DNA of 64,000 nt from Nocardia abscessus (GTDB lineage: Bacteria; Actinomycetota; Actinomycetes; Mycobacteriales; Mycobacteriaceae): assembly GCF_015477775.1 (NCBI RefSeq), contig NZ_JADLQO010000006.1:334152-398151 (forward strand). Direction: 5' to 3'. Below are positions 53,508 to 62,006 of the stretch, piece after piece. The translations under genes and the position numbers were made by a program. The notes under the pieces were generated by a model. It searched no databases and was not told where the DNA came from. It saw only the letters and a program-made list of their open reading frames with translations. Every line of letters starts with the position of its first letter. Position 1 is the first letter of the stretch.

Positions 53508-54181
53508 GCCCCTTCGCCGCGGCCGCTGCGGCTGCCGGTGTAGGCCAGCTCGCGGATCTTGCCGATGGCTTTGGGGAACAGCTCCACCTCGGGCGGGTGG
53601 TTGAGCATCGGATCGAAGTAGTCCGTCCGGTGCTCGGCGGATTCGGCGGGACGCAGCGTGAGTTCGGCGACCCGCCAGGCGGGTCCGCCGAGGCGGCTGG
53701 CGGTGAGGGTGAAGGCCACCAGGTCCTCTTGCAGGTGGGCTTGCATCGACTCGAGCGACGCCGACCCGGGCTGCACGCCGTCCGGCTCGGCGAAGAACCA
53801 GGTGGGCGCGGAGTTGTCGATCCGGTAGGGCATCAGGCAGCCGTAGCGTGCGCTGGCCCAGCCGCGCGCGGGAGTGATCACCAGCCTGCCCAGCGGTCCC
53901 CGGCCCGTGGTGGCCAGCGCGAAATCCCAAGGCTGGTCGTCATGGCCGAGCACTCGGAACGCCAAGCCGAGCACATCCGGCAGCCCGTCCGGGAGCCCGA
54001 CGCCCTTGGACAGCCGCGCGATGACCGCACGGTCGCCACTGCCGAAGAGCGGCTCGAACTCGGGTTCCGCGTGCAGGCGACCGGCCAGGTGCAGACCCGT
54101 CGGGTGGAACACCCGCGCATGCCGGATCCGTGCTCCGGCCGCGAACGCGTTCTTCACCACTGCGGCTGGTAGATCGACCAT
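53504..54181 (-). CDS. Catalase-fold-like hypothetical protein
   Basis: 225-residue protein that recalls the haem-binding part of catalase-related proteins at low similarity. ARVFHPTGLHLAGRLHAEPEF, then IARLSKGVGLPDGLPDVLGLAFRVLG and DFALATTG follow the spacing of the catalase core (G-F, RFS, D-RG-A-KF, W-D), but the catalytic His and Asn of true catalases are not evident. It is preceded by a metallophosphoesterase gene on the same strand (67 bases between). Enzymatic role unknown; it may be a lipid or haem binding relative. Confidence 0.6.
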   Translation of the reverse strand: MVDLPAAVVKNAFAAGARIRHARVFHPTGLHLAGRLHAEPEFEPLFGSGDRAVIARLSKGVGLPDGLPDVLGLAFRVLGHDDQPWDFALATTGRGPLGRLVITPARGWASARYGCLMPYRIDNSAPTWFFAEPDGVQPGSASLESMQAHLQEDLVAFTLTASRLGGPAWRVAELTLRPAESAEHRTDYFDPMLNHPPEVELFPKAIGKIRELAYTGSRSGRGEGA

Positions 54182-54248
54182 GGCGAATCCTCCCGGGTAG
54201 GCGTCGTGTGCCTCCCGATTGCCCCGGCTCGTGCCCGGTAAACCGCCC

Positions 54249-55034
54249 TCAGACCGGTTGTACGCCGATCCGGCCGCCCAGCGGGACGGTCCGGAAGTGG
54301 GTGGTGAGCCGGTGGTCGTCGCCGATGACGTGCAGCGCGACCGCCGGGTCCGGCGCGTAGTCCATGACGTGGTCGGGCATGTCCAGTTCCCACTCGCCGG
54401 CCAGCACCGACGCGGTGCTGGGAGCCACCAGCAGCGGTCGGCCCCCGAACATGGTGGTCGCGGCGGAGTGCGCGTGCCCGGTCAGTACCGCGACGATCCG
54501 GTCGTCACCGGCCACCAACTCGGCCAGCCGCTGCGGCTCGGCGAGGGAGATCCCGTCGACTATCGGGCTGAACAGGTGCGCGGGCGGGTGATGCAACGCG
54601 AGCAGGATCGGCTTGCCCGCGGGTGCCCTGTCGAGCACCTCGTCCAGCCATTGGTAGGTCTCGTCGGCGAGCCGTCCACCGGCCTCCCCGGGAACGCTCG
54701 AATCCAGCAGCGCGATGGTGAGATCGCCGATGCGATGCGTGCGGTTGATCGGGGCGTCGGACGCGGGCTCGCCGAGCAGGCGCGTGCGGAAGCCCGCGCG
54801 GTCGTCGTGATTGCCGGGGATGGCGTACACCGGGATCTCGGCGTCGAACGCGAGCCTGGCCTCCGCGTACTGCTCGGGTTTGCCGGACTCGGTGATGTCG
54901 CCGGTGACCAGGATGGCGTCGGGTCTGCGGCGCAGGCCGGCGATGAACGCCATCACCTGCTGCACACGCTCGGCATTGCGGGTGCCGAGATCGAAATGTG
55001 TGTCGCTGACCTGAGCCACCAGGATCATCGGCAT
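54249..55034 (-). CDS. Cyclic-nucleotide phosphodiesterase-type metallophosphoesterase
   Basis: 261-residue metal-dependent phosphoesterase of the class III cyclic nucleotide phosphodiesterase type (CpdA and Rv0805 group). All calcineurin-like metal motifs are visible: DTHFD, TGDITESGKPEQY, IPGNHDDR, LALHHPP and TGHAHS. These enzymes cleave 2',3'- or 3',5'-cAMP with two divalent metals. A CRP-like site lies 136-151 bases upstream of its start and a nucleotidyl cyclase gene lies 2.7 kb away. ATG 55034 and the internal ATG 6 bases later are equal candidates. Confidence 0.88.
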   Translation of the reverse strand: MPMILVAQVSDTHFDLGTRNAERVQQVMAFIAGLRRRPDAILVTGDITESGKPEQYAEARLAFDAEIPVYAIPGNHDDRAGFRTRLLGEPASDAPINRTHRIGDLTIALLDSSVPGEAGGRLADETYQWLDEVLDRAPAGKPILLALHHPPAHLFSPIVDGISLAEPQRLAELVAGDDRIVAVLTGHAHSAATTMFGGRPLLVAPSTASVLAGEWELDMPDHVMDYAPDPAVALHVIGDDHRLTTHFRTVPLGGRIGVQPV

Positions 55035-55169
55035 TCGCTTTCGCTAGGGGTTCGCTGCACTGCGTCAGAGTGTGCGCGCGCCGCGGCCGCCGCACGTCAT
55101 CAGGCTAATTGACCTGCGTATTACGCGTCGTCATGACGCTCGCCACCGCGCGAAAGGTCCCCATCGAAC

Positions 55170-55185
55170 TATGATCGAGATCACA
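55170..55185. promoter_or_regulatory. CRP-like site upstream of phosphodiesterase
   Basis: TATGA-TCGAGA-TCACA, one mismatch from TGTGA-N6-TCACA, between the MarR stop and the phosphodiesterase gene start at 55034. A TCACA-T-TGTGA palindrome overlaps its right half. Confidence 0.5.
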
Positions 55186-55212
55186 TTGTGAAATGCGCGG
55201 TCGCGGTCTCGT

Positions 55213-55650
55213 TCAGGACGTGGAGGGTTCGGACACCGCGTCGGAGAGGGTGCGCAGGGCGCGCAGGAAGGTGCGGCGGTCCGGTTCGGGAAGCCGCTCG
55301 AGTAGCCGGTCCTCGCCCGCCTGGATGTCGCGCTGGGCGCGGTCGCGCAGGGCGCGGCCCGCGTCGGTGATCGACACCAGGTTGACCCGTCGGTCCGTCG
55401 GGTCCGGTTCGCGCGTGATCAGGCCACGGCGCTGCAGCTCGTCGAGCACGCCGATGATGCGGGTCTTGTCCGCGCCGATCGCCTTGGCCAGCGCCGCCTG
55501 GGTGTAGACGGGTTCGGCGCCGAGCCCGAGGAGGACGGAGTAGCCCCACATCGACAGCTCGTGGCGCTCCAAGATGGGCTGTTCGGCGGCCATGAGCGTC
55601 CGGATGAGCGGCGCGATCATCGCGGCGAGATCGGGACGGGCGTTCGGCAT
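55213..55650 (-). CDS. MarR family transcriptional regulator
   Basis: 145-residue winged-helix regulator. It shows MWGYSVLLGLGAEPVYTQAALAKAIGADKTRIIGVLDELQRRGLI, the wing DPTDRRVNLVSIT and a C-terminal dimer helix (ERLPEPDRRTFLRALRTL). ATG 55650 is chosen as the family start. It is divergent from the mycothiol-type protein gene with 51 bases between starts, so it probably represses that gene and itself. Ligand unknown. Confidence 0.9.
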   Translation of the reverse strand: MPNARPDLAAMIAPLIRTLMAAEQPILERHELSMWGYSVLLGLGAEPVYTQAALAKAIGADKTRIIGVLDELQRRGLITREPDPTDRRVNLVSITDAGRALRDRAQRDIQAGEDRLLERLPEPDRRTFLRALRTLSDAVSEPSTS

Positions 55651-55666
55651 GGACCGACGATACTGC

Positions 55667-55695
55667 TTGGCAAATTGTAGGCTTGCACTTACGAT
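55667..55695 (+). promoter_or_regulatory. Promoter of the TIGR03086-type gene
   Basis: TTGGCA (55667-55672), 17-base spacer, TACGAT (55690-55695), 6 bases before the ATG at 55702. The best -35/-10 pair in the window; leaderless start and inside the MarR divergent region. Confidence 0.65.
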
Positions 55696-55701
55696 AAGCG
55701 C

Positions 55702-56304
55702 ATGCCTACTAACTCTCTGGAAGAATTGCGGGCCCGGCACGCCCGGTCCGTTCGATTGAGCGTGGACGTCGTCGCCCGTGTGCGCCCCGACCAGCTGGAC
55801 GCCGAGACTCCCTGTGCGGGTTGGCCTCTTCGTGACCTGCTGGAACACATGATCGCGCAGAACAACGGCTTCGCCGACGCCGCGCGGGGCGGCGACGATA
55901 TCGGCGTCTGGGCCGTCCGCCCATCCGCCGATCCGGTCGCGGATTACCGCGTCTCGGCCGACGACGTCCTGGCCGCCTTCGCCGCCGAGGACGTCTTCGA
56001 GCGCGCGCTGGTGCTCGCGGAAATCCTGCCGGACCAAGGCATTCCCGCCGACCGTGTGATCGGCTTCCATCTGGTGGACAGCGTCGTCCACGCCTGGGAC
56101 GTCGCGCGATCCATCGGTGAAACCGTCACGCTCGATGCCGCCCTGGCCGACGAAGCGCTGAACATCGCACTCACCGTCCCCGACGGCCCCGAACGCTCCG
56201 CCCCCGGCGCGCCCTTCGCCCCGGCCCTGACCGCGCCGGGGCAGACATCGACCCTCGACCGAATCCTGCTGGCCCTCGGCCGCTCACCGAACTGGCCGAA
56301 CTGA
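55702..56304 (+). CDS. TIGR03086 / mycothiol-dependent maleylpyruvate isomerase-like protein
   Basis: 200-residue DinB/YfiT-like helical bundle protein of the mycothiol-dependent maleylpyruvate isomerase N-terminal type (TIGR03086 family). Candidate metal ligands: His in LLEHMIAQNNGF, and His plus Asp in FHLVDSVVHAWDVARSIG. These are the usual positions in the family. TPCAGWPLRDLL is the family N-terminal motif. Such proteins bind a divalent metal and may use mycothiol; substrate unknown. Divergent MarR suggests stress- or ligand-dependent expression. Confidence 0.85.
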   Translation: MPTNSLEELRARHARSVRLSVDVVARVRPDQLDAETPCAGWPLRDLLEHMIAQNNGFADAARGGDDIGVWAVRPSADPVADYRVSADDVLAAFAAEDVFERALVLAEILPDQGIPADRVIGFHLVDSVVHAWDVARSIGETVTLDAALADEALNIALTVPDGPERSAPGAPFAPALTAPGQTSTLDRILLALGRSPNWPN

Positions 56305-56445
56305 CCCGCTCGAGCGAGTCGGTCAGCCCTGCGGGGGTTCCCGCCCTCCTCAGGCCCGGCGCTCTGGGTGATCCGTCTGGGGATGAGTGTGCGTGAACCG
56401 CACGCTGGCGGTGGCTCCCTGAACTGGCGAGCTGATCCGCTCGAG
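56286..56445 (+). repeat. Degenerate repeat modules, copy 1
   Basis: Contains the module CTGGGTGATCC...GAACCGC...GGTGGCT (56364-56416), which matches 56740-56792 at 40 of 53 positions without gaps. It is flanked by two copies of AACTGGC(C/G)GA(A/G)CTGA(C/T)CCGCTCGAG, at 56290 (running through the end of the preceding gene) and at 56422. Confidence 0.6.
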
Positions 56446-56500
56446 TGGCCCGGCGGAACCTCTCGTGCAGGCCTTTGACCTCTCGGATCGGCTGTGTGCC

Positions 56501-56578
56501 CTAGGCGACCCCACCAGCGATGACCGGAGAACAACCGCGCGGCGGCCGCTCTTCAACTCGCCGAGTTGATCCGCGAAG
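56501..56578 (+). repeat. Degenerate repeat modules, copy 2
   Basis: CTAGGCGACC...GAACAACCGCGCGGCGGCCGCT followed by AACTCGCCGAGTTGATCCGC; same order of modules as copy 1 but with small gaps. Confidence 0.5.
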
Positions 56579-56739
56579 ACGGCCCGTCGGCCCGTCGCGA
56601 TGCTCCTGGCCTTGTGCGCCGACAGTGCGTCCTGGGGACAGCTGTGCACGAACTGCGTTCGGGGCCGCTCCCCGGCCGGCCGCGCGGGTGGCTCGTCGGG
56701 CGTGCTGCGGCGCTGCTGCCCCCACGTCGGGCGGGTACC

Positions 56740-56792
56740 CTGGGTGATCCACCTCGGGATGGTTGTGGAAGAACCGCGCGGTGGCAGCCGCT
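56740..56792 (+). repeat. Degenerate repeat modules, copy 3
   Basis: CTGGGTGATCC...GAACCGCGCGGTGGCAGCCGCT, same 53-base length as in copy 1; the following AACTxGCCGA module is missing. Confidence 0.55.
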
Positions 56793-56969
56793 TACCCGGT
56801 CGTGCCGCCGGGCTTTCTCGCGCACTGTCCCCGTCTCGCGTGGTCGACGGACCTGCGCCGGGGCGGGGCCGACCGGTGGGTCGGCACCGGTTCGCCGCAC
56901 AGCGTTTTTCGCAGCGGCGATGCCCAGCTGAGGAGACGACGGGAGGTGTGGAGAACGAAAGGCGGCGGG

Positions 56970-57737
56970 CTACCGGATTGTGCGCAGGAGGTCGGCGGCG
57001 TGGTCGAGCGGGGGCGGGGCTGTGGGTTCGCCGAGCGGAGCCCAGAAATCGGCGTCGGGCTCGGCGGTCAGCGACAGTTCGGGCGGGGTGCGCCACGAGG
57101 CGGTGAGGGCCAGGCGCCAGGAGTGCAGGTAGGTCCGTTGGTGGGCGCCGGAGCGGTCGAACAGCGGGTCGCCGACGATCGGATGCCCGGTCCAGGCCAG
57201 GTGGACGCGGATCTGGTGACGGCGGCCGGTGACCGGACGCAGCGCGAGCACGGTGTGCGCCGGGCCGCGCAGCACCGTCACGAAGTGAGTGAGTGACGGG
57301 TAGTTCTTGGCGGAGAGCAGGTCGGCGTCGTCGACGAACCAGCGGCCCGCCGAATGGCGGATGCTCTCGCGCGGCGCCGCGATCCGCACCCGGTTCTTCC
57401 GTCCGACGCTGAGCGGCAGATCGAACACGCCGCTATCGGGCAGATCGGTGGCCGCGACGACGGCCAGATACGCCTTGTCGGCGGTCTGTTTGTTGAACTG
57501 CCTGGTCAGCTCGCCGTGCGCGCGGAGTTCCTTGGCGAACAGGATCAGGCCGGAGGTCACCTTGTCGATCCGGTGCACCGGATACAGCGTTTCGCCTGCC
57601 GCGGCCGCCAGTTCGACGAGGTCGGTGTCGTGGCGCTCGCCGGTCACGGAGATGCCGGCGGGTTTGTGCAGGGCCAGGATCGCCGCGTCCTCGTCGATGA
57701 GGGAACGCCCGCGCAGTTGTGACCAGTCCGTGTCCAC
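56970..57737 (-). CDS. RluA-type pseudouridine synthase
   Basis: RNA-modifying enzyme of 255 residues, pseudouridine synthase of the RluA family without an S4 domain. The catalytic Asp is in VHRIDKVTSGLILFAK (HRLD motif with Ile for Leu). Other motifs: LALHKPAGISV, AYLAVV, and TGRRHQIRVHLAWTGHPIVGDPLF. Target base and RNA not predictable. It is not tightly linked to other genes; 41 bases from the cyclase gene on the same strand. Confidence 0.9.
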   Translation of the reverse strand: MDTDWSQLRGRSLIDEDAAILALHKPAGISVTGERHDTDLVELAAAAGETLYPVHRIDKVTSGLILFAKELRAHGELTRQFNKQTADKAYLAVVAATDLPDSGVFDLPLSVGRKNRVRIAAPRESIRHSAGRWFVDDADLLSAKNYPSLTHFVTVLRGPAHTVLALRPVTGRRHQIRVHLAWTGHPIVGDPLFDRSGAHQRTYLHSWRLALTASWRTPPELSLTAEPDADFWAPLGEPTAPPPLDHAADLLRTIR

Positions 57738-57778
57738 CGGACGAGCCTAGGGCGGCCGTCGCGGGCAAGCGGCAGCGG

Positions 57779-58786
57779 CTACTTGCCGTTCTTGCCGTTG
57801 TGGCGCAGCAGGTGCGGCCGCAGGCGATTGAAGCCGCGCACCCGGACGCTGCGCAGGTGCCTGATGGTGAATGCCGGGTCGCCCTCCAGCGCGGCGGCGG
57901 CGTGGTCATCGATGAGGACGGTGCCCGGCCGCGCGACGCCGGTGAGCCGCGAGGCGATGTTCACCACCGAGCCGTACAGGTCCCCGAAGCGTTGCAGTAC
58001 CGGGCCGTAGGCGACGGCGACGCGCAGGTCCGGGGTGCCGCCGACCATCATGGTCGATTCCTGGATGGCGAGGGCTATGCGGGCGGCCTCGGTGGCGCTC
58101 TCGGTGGCGAACATGACTTCGTCGCCGACGTTCTTGATCACCCATCCGCCGTTCTCGGTGATGGCGGCGGTGGTGGTGGATTCGAACGCCTCCAGCAGCA
58201 TGGACAGTTCGTCCGGATGCAGGTGCCTGGTCAGCCGGGTGTAGCCGACCATGTCGGCGAAACCGACGGCCAGCTCGCGCACCGACTCACCCGCACTCGT
58301 CCCCGGGTCCAGCGAGCGCGACAGCGCGGCGGCGAGATGGCGTCGCCACGCGTAGGTGTTCAGCTGCTCGAGCGTGGCGATGGCGCCCTCGGTGGCGGCG
58401 CGCACCGTCTCCTCCGGGTCGGCGTCGGGATCCGCCCTGGCGATGCGCTCCTCGATCTCCGCCAGCACCAGGTCGACCTGCCATTCCGCCAGGCGCGCCA
58501 TGCCCTGGCCGAGCGTGCGCGCGGTGGCCGACTGCTGCCGGGTGTCCGCCGAGGACAACACGGTCAGCTGCTCGAAATTGCGCACCGCCGCGACATCGGC
58601 GTCGGCGTAGTCGACCGCTTCGTCACCGATGCTCGACGGGAAACCGAGCGCCATCCACAAGCGCTTCGTGAGCGCCGTCGTCGTCCCCGACTGCTCGGCG
58701 ACCTCGGTGCGGTTGTACCGGCGTGCTCCGTCGAGCAGGTAGGTCTCGACGACCGACTGCACCAACTCGGACCTCTCGGTGGCCAT
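57779..58786 (-). CDS. Class III adenylate/guanylate cyclase
   Basis: Cytoplasmic class III nucleotidyl cyclase of 335 residues. The N-terminal 150 residues are a helical regulatory domain like those of mycobacterial Rv1264/Rv2212 (the Rv1264 one is a pH sensor). The catalytic domain has the first metal Asp in VGFADMVGYTRL, the second in KNVGDEVMF, and YGSVVNIASRL in place of the transition-state-stabilising segment (Asn and Arg present). ATG 58786 is preferred over the ATG 21 bases upstream because AAGG precedes it. Product is probably cAMP; a phosphodiesterase-type gene lies 2.7 kb away. Confidence 0.87.
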   Translation of the reverse strand: MATERSELVQSVVETYLLDGARRYNRTEVAEQSGTTTALTKRLWMALGFPSSIGDEAVDYADADVAAVRNFEQLTVLSSADTRQQSATARTLGQGMARLAEWQVDLVLAEIEERIARADPDADPEETVRAATEGAIATLEQLNTYAWRRHLAAALSRSLDPGTSAGESVRELAVGFADMVGYTRLTRHLHPDELSMLLEAFESTTTAAITENGGWVIKNVGDEVMFATESATEAARIALAIQESTMMVGGTPDLRVAVAYGPVLQRFGDLYGSVVNIASRLTGVARPGTVLIDDHAAAALEGDPAFTIRHLRSVRVRGFNRLRPHLLRHNGKNGK

Positions 58787-58979
58787 GATCGGTACCTTAC
58801 GGGCCATATCCGACGACTCGGCCCCCATTGGGGGAGTTCACATACCGCCGACTACCCGACGTCGGATTCGCTTCCGCGGCGACGGCGTGGACGGCTTTCT
58901 CGGCGGCAGAGGTCATCGCACCGCACGGCGCACTCCGATAGCGTCGGGGCGAGGGACGGGTCTCTGATCGGAGGACATC

Positions 58980-59801
58980 GTGGGCAAGACCGGACGGGCT
59001 GCCGGGTTCGAGATCACGGAGGGCGTGTGGGCGCACGGCCTTCCTTACTTCGCGATCGGCTCCGGTCGGCCGTTGGTGTTTCTCCGTTGGTTCAGCCCCG
59101 ACCACGCGAACCCGCGCGGGTGGATGCGCGATTCCGAGATCAAGACGCTGAAGCCGCTCGCCCGGAAATTCCGCGTCTACGCGGTGAGCCGCGCGCCGGG
59201 CATGACGGAGGGCATCACGATGGGCGAGATCGCCGCCGAGCACGCGGATGCGCTGCGCGGCGAGTTCGGTGAGCCGGTCGACGTGCTGGGCATCTCCTCC
59301 GGCGGCTCGGTGGCGCTGCAACTGGCCGCCGATCATCCGGAGGTGGTGCGCCGCCTCGTCATCGCGTCGTCCGGATACCGGTTGGATCCGGTCGCCAAGG
59401 AAGGCCAGATGCGCTACGCCGAAGCCGCTCTGCGCGGCCGCCGGGCGATGCACCACCTGGCATCGAGCGCCGTATCCTCGCCTGTCGGCGCCCGTTTCGC
59501 GGCCGCCGCCATGTGGTTGCTCGATCCGCTGAACCGCCCCGCCGACCCGGCCGACACGCACGCCTTCCTCCGCGCCGAGGACGGATTCGACCTCGGCGCG
59601 CGCCTCGGCGAGATCCACGCGCCCACGCTCGTCGTCGGCGGCGAACGAGACGCCGCCTACAGCCTCGCCACGTTCCGTCGCACCGCCGACGGAATCCCCG
59701 ATTCCCGCCTCGTCATCTACCCCGGCGCGGGCCACATGGGTGCGATCAAGCACCCCCGCTTCGCCACCGACGTCACCGACTTCCTGACCCGCAGCGCCTG
59801 A
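58980..59801 (+). CDS. Alpha/beta hydrolase
   Basis: 273-residue alpha/beta hydrolase. The nucleophilic Ser is in LGISSGGSVAL (GxSxG), acid in VVGGERDAAY and His in PGAGHMGAIK. A cap region (about 140-195) is present. No signal peptide, so intracellular. Substrate unknown; esterase or haloperoxidase-like activity is possible by family. GTG 58980 is the start, with GGAGG 5 bases upstream. Confidence 0.88.
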   Translation: MGKTGRAAGFEITEGVWAHGLPYFAIGSGRPLVFLRWFSPDHANPRGWMRDSEIKTLKPLARKFRVYAVSRAPGMTEGITMGEIAAEHADALRGEFGEPVDVLGISSGGSVALQLAADHPEVVRRLVIASSGYRLDPVAKEGQMRYAEAALRGRRAMHHLASSAVSSPVGARFAAAAMWLLDPLNRPADPADTHAFLRAEDGFDLGARLGEIHAPTLVVGGERDAAYSLATFRRTADGIPDSRLVIYPGAGHMGAIKHPRFATDVTDFLTRSA

Positions 59802-59926
59802 GCGCCCATGAACCGAATCGCCGGTATCTCGCCCACGGCGGTTGTCCCTCGATGGGCGAGGGCCGGTGATCGGGCAATGGTTCATGGGACGCCTTTTCGC
59901 GCTCATCGGGACGGTGGAAGTGTGGA

Positions 59927-60883
59927 TCAGAATGCGGGGGTGGGCGTCCAGTAGCCGGAGCGGTGGTCGCCCGTGGCGGTGCGGAACTCCGTGTGAAGGC
60001 GCTCGGCCAGGCAGGCGGGAGCGCGCAGGTCGTTCCAGGTCCAGCGGACGACCGTCCAGCCGAGGGCGCGGAGTCGGTCTTCGCGCAGCATTTCCGCGGT
60101 GACCGCCTGGTCGCTGGGCCGCAGGCCGCGCGATGCGGTCCGGTGCTCGGCCTTTACGTCGAACTCGCCGATCACCCCGAGGTCGGGGAACAGGAAATCG
60201 ACCCGACCGACGCATATCTCGCTATCGGAGAAGACGCGTGCTTGCACTTCGGGAGCGGGGAAACCATGCTGCCGCAGCAAGATCCGGCTGCGGGATTCTC
60301 CGACGCTCTCGCTGCGGCCGTCGAGGAAGTCGAGGACGAGGGCGGCCCTGCGGCAGCCCGGCCGGTGCCTGGCCCTGCGGAGTTGTTCGCGCAGTTCCGT
60401 CGTGGTGGTCAGGCCCTGGCGCAAGGCGGAATCCCCGAGAGCGACGGATTGTTCGAAGCCTTCCGAGCGCGCGATGTCGAGGACGGTCCGCGCCGCCGTG
60501 GTCACTCGGATGTCGTCGACCAGGGTGATCTCGTCCGGCTCCACCTGGGCCGAATGGACCACGACCCGCCTGCTCAGCCGACCGCCGTTGATCCGGTTCC
60601 TGGTGAGATGAACGCGGTCGAGTGGAATGCCCCAGGTCGCCATTCCGTGCAGCACCGCCGCCGAGCAGTGGCTCGTGATGGCGGACTCGGACGTGGATTC
60701 CGCCGTCGCCAACGTCATCAGCAGATGTCGCCCGGTCGCGCCGAGACCGGACGCGGGCGAATTCAGATAGTGCCCGGCCCGCAGCCGCTGCCATTTCCCT
60801 GTTCGGCACAACCGGTGCAGTGCCTTGTCGGACAGACCGGATGCCAGCGCTTGCCTGCGCGAGATCAGTTGCGGTGCTTCCAT
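59927..60883 (-). CDS. AbiEi-like antitoxin domain fused to DUF559 nuclease-like domain
   Basis: 318-residue two-domain protein common in actinobacteria. The N-terminus (LISRRQALASGLSDKALHRLCRTGKWQRLRAGHYL) is the winged-helix of type IV toxin-antitoxin AbiEi proteins. The C-terminal 110 residues are a DUF559/Vsr-like endonuclease fold (RILLRQHGFPAPEVQ, VGRVDFLFPDLGVIGEFD, RLRALGWTVVRWTWND) with possible catalytic Asp and Glu. ATG 60883 is chosen; the reading frame is open much further upstream but not protein-like there. No AbiEii toxin gene is next to it. Role unknown, perhaps defence. Confidence 0.8.
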   Translation of the reverse strand: MEAPQLISRRQALASGLSDKALHRLCRTGKWQRLRAGHYLNSPASGLGATGRHLLMTLATAESTSESAITSHCSAAVLHGMATWGIPLDRVHLTRNRINGGRLSRRVVVHSAQVEPDEITLVDDIRVTTAARTVLDIARSEGFEQSVALGDSALRQGLTTTTELREQLRRARHRPGCRRAALVLDFLDGRSESVGESRSRILLRQHGFPAPEVQARVFSDSEICVGRVDFLFPDLGVIGEFDVKAEHRTASRGLRPSDQAVTAEMLREDRLRALGWTVVRWTWNDLRAPACLAERLHTEFRTATGDHRSGYWTPTPAF

Positions 60884-60972
60884 ATGACGATCGTGAGCGA
60901 CCGGCGCCCCCGGCACACCCATCGCGCGGGCGAATGTGGACAACACGCCTGCTGTGGATAACTCCGGCGCGT

Positions 60973-61602
60973 TCAGCCCATCTGAGTCATGCCCGCCGCG
61001 ACCACCTGGGCCACGTTCAGCACTTCGTCGGCGGTGGGCAGCGGCACTCCGTCGAGCGCGTGCAGCCGGTCCGTGCTGGCGATGGCGAACATCGCCGAGA
61101 CCCAGGCCGCGGCGCACGCACGCAGGGTTCCGGGGCGGACCGGGACCGGTGCGCTGGCCTGCAGCACCTTGGCGGTCACGTCGAGCATTTGATCGCGCAG
61201 GCGGCGCAGTTGCCGTCGCACGTCGGGATGGGTGTCGGCTTCCCGCCACAGGATCACCCGCAGCACCGACGAGTGGTGGTCGCGCAGGTTCAGTGCGGCA
61301 TCGAGGTTGACCAGGCTGGTCGCCGGATCGCCCGGCGCCACCACGGTGCCGATGTCATCGATCGGCTGCGCGGGCACCCGCTCGGACATCAAGGCGGACA
61401 GGATCGAATCCTTGGTCGGGAAGTAGTAGAAGACGAGTCCTTTGGGGACGCACGCCGCGGCGGCGATGGCCGCCGTCGCGGTGGCGTCGAATCCTTGTGC
61501 CGCGAAGAGTTTCTCCGCGGCGTCGAGGATGAGCTGCCGGGCGTCGCCGTCGGCTTTCGCGCTGCGGCGACGCCCGGCGCGCCGGGCCTTGGGCATCTGC
61601 AT
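60973..61602 (-). CDS. TetR family transcriptional regulator
   Basis: 209-residue TetR regulator. The N-terminal helix-turn-helix region is ILDAAEKLFAAQGFDATATAAIAAAACVPKGLVFYYFPTKDSIL. An unusually basic N-terminal tail (KARRAGRRRSAK) precedes it. The start overlaps the SPW gene stop by one base (TGATG), so it is the second gene of a two-gene operon. A palindrome at the operon promoter (62007-62024) is a likely binding site, so autorepression is expected. Confidence 0.9.
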   Translation of the reverse strand: MQMPKARRAGRRRSAKADGDARQLILDAAEKLFAAQGFDATATAAIAAAACVPKGLVFYYFPTKDSILSALMSERVPAQPIDDIGTVVAPGDPATSLVNLDAALNLRDHHSSVLRVILWREADTHPDVRRQLRRLRDQMLDVTAKVLQASAPVPVRPGTLRACAAAWVSAMFAIASTDRLHALDGVPLPTADEVLNVAQVVAAGMTQMG

Positions 61603-61958
61603 CAGTGATGCGTGGCCATGCCGTGCAGACGTCCCGACACCGTCGGCAGCGCCGCTACCGCGACCACCGCCGTCACTACTCCGACCACCCATGCGGTCCA
61701 GGATGCGCTGCGGTACTCGGTGAAGTCCATGACCCAGGGGGAGATGAACAGCAGTGCGCCGCACAGGCCCATCACGTAGTCCGCCGCCGCCATCTCGGGG
61801 CGGGCCATCTGTGCGAGACCGGTGAGGGCGATGAGCACGCCGAGCACGATCAGCGACCACATGGCGTTGTCGTTGGTGTCCACCCAGAGGGGGGACAGTG
61901 CGGCGAAGGCTCCGAGCACGACAGCCAGGAAATCTTGCGCGCGGCTCTCGGTGAACAT
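61602..61958 (-). CDS. SPW-repeat membrane protein
   Basis: 118-residue integral membrane protein of the SPW family, with four helices arranged as two repeats, each carrying an S-P-(L)-W motif: FAALSPLWVDTND and LLFISPWVMDF. Function unknown in the family. It is translated with the TetR gene. The ATG is preceded by GAGGAGG about 6 bases upstream. Confidence 0.88.
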   Translation of the reverse strand: MFTESRAQDFLAVVLGAFAALSPLWVDTNDNAMWSLIVLGVLIALTGLAQMARPEMAAADYVMGLCGALLFISPWVMDFTEYRSASWTAWVVGVVTAVVAVAALPTVSGRLHGMATHH

Positions 61959-62006
61959 GTGTGCCTCCTCGGGCTGGAAATATGTCCTGTCCTCGGTATA
62001 ACTCTG

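Larger units (their letters stand above)
56305..56969. other. Intergenic region made of diverged repeats
   Basis: 665 bases between the TIGR03086-type gene and the pseudouridine synthase gene. No gene is supported on either strand. Instead it carries three degenerate copies of a repeat element (near 56364, 56501 and 56740). Confidence 0.55.
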
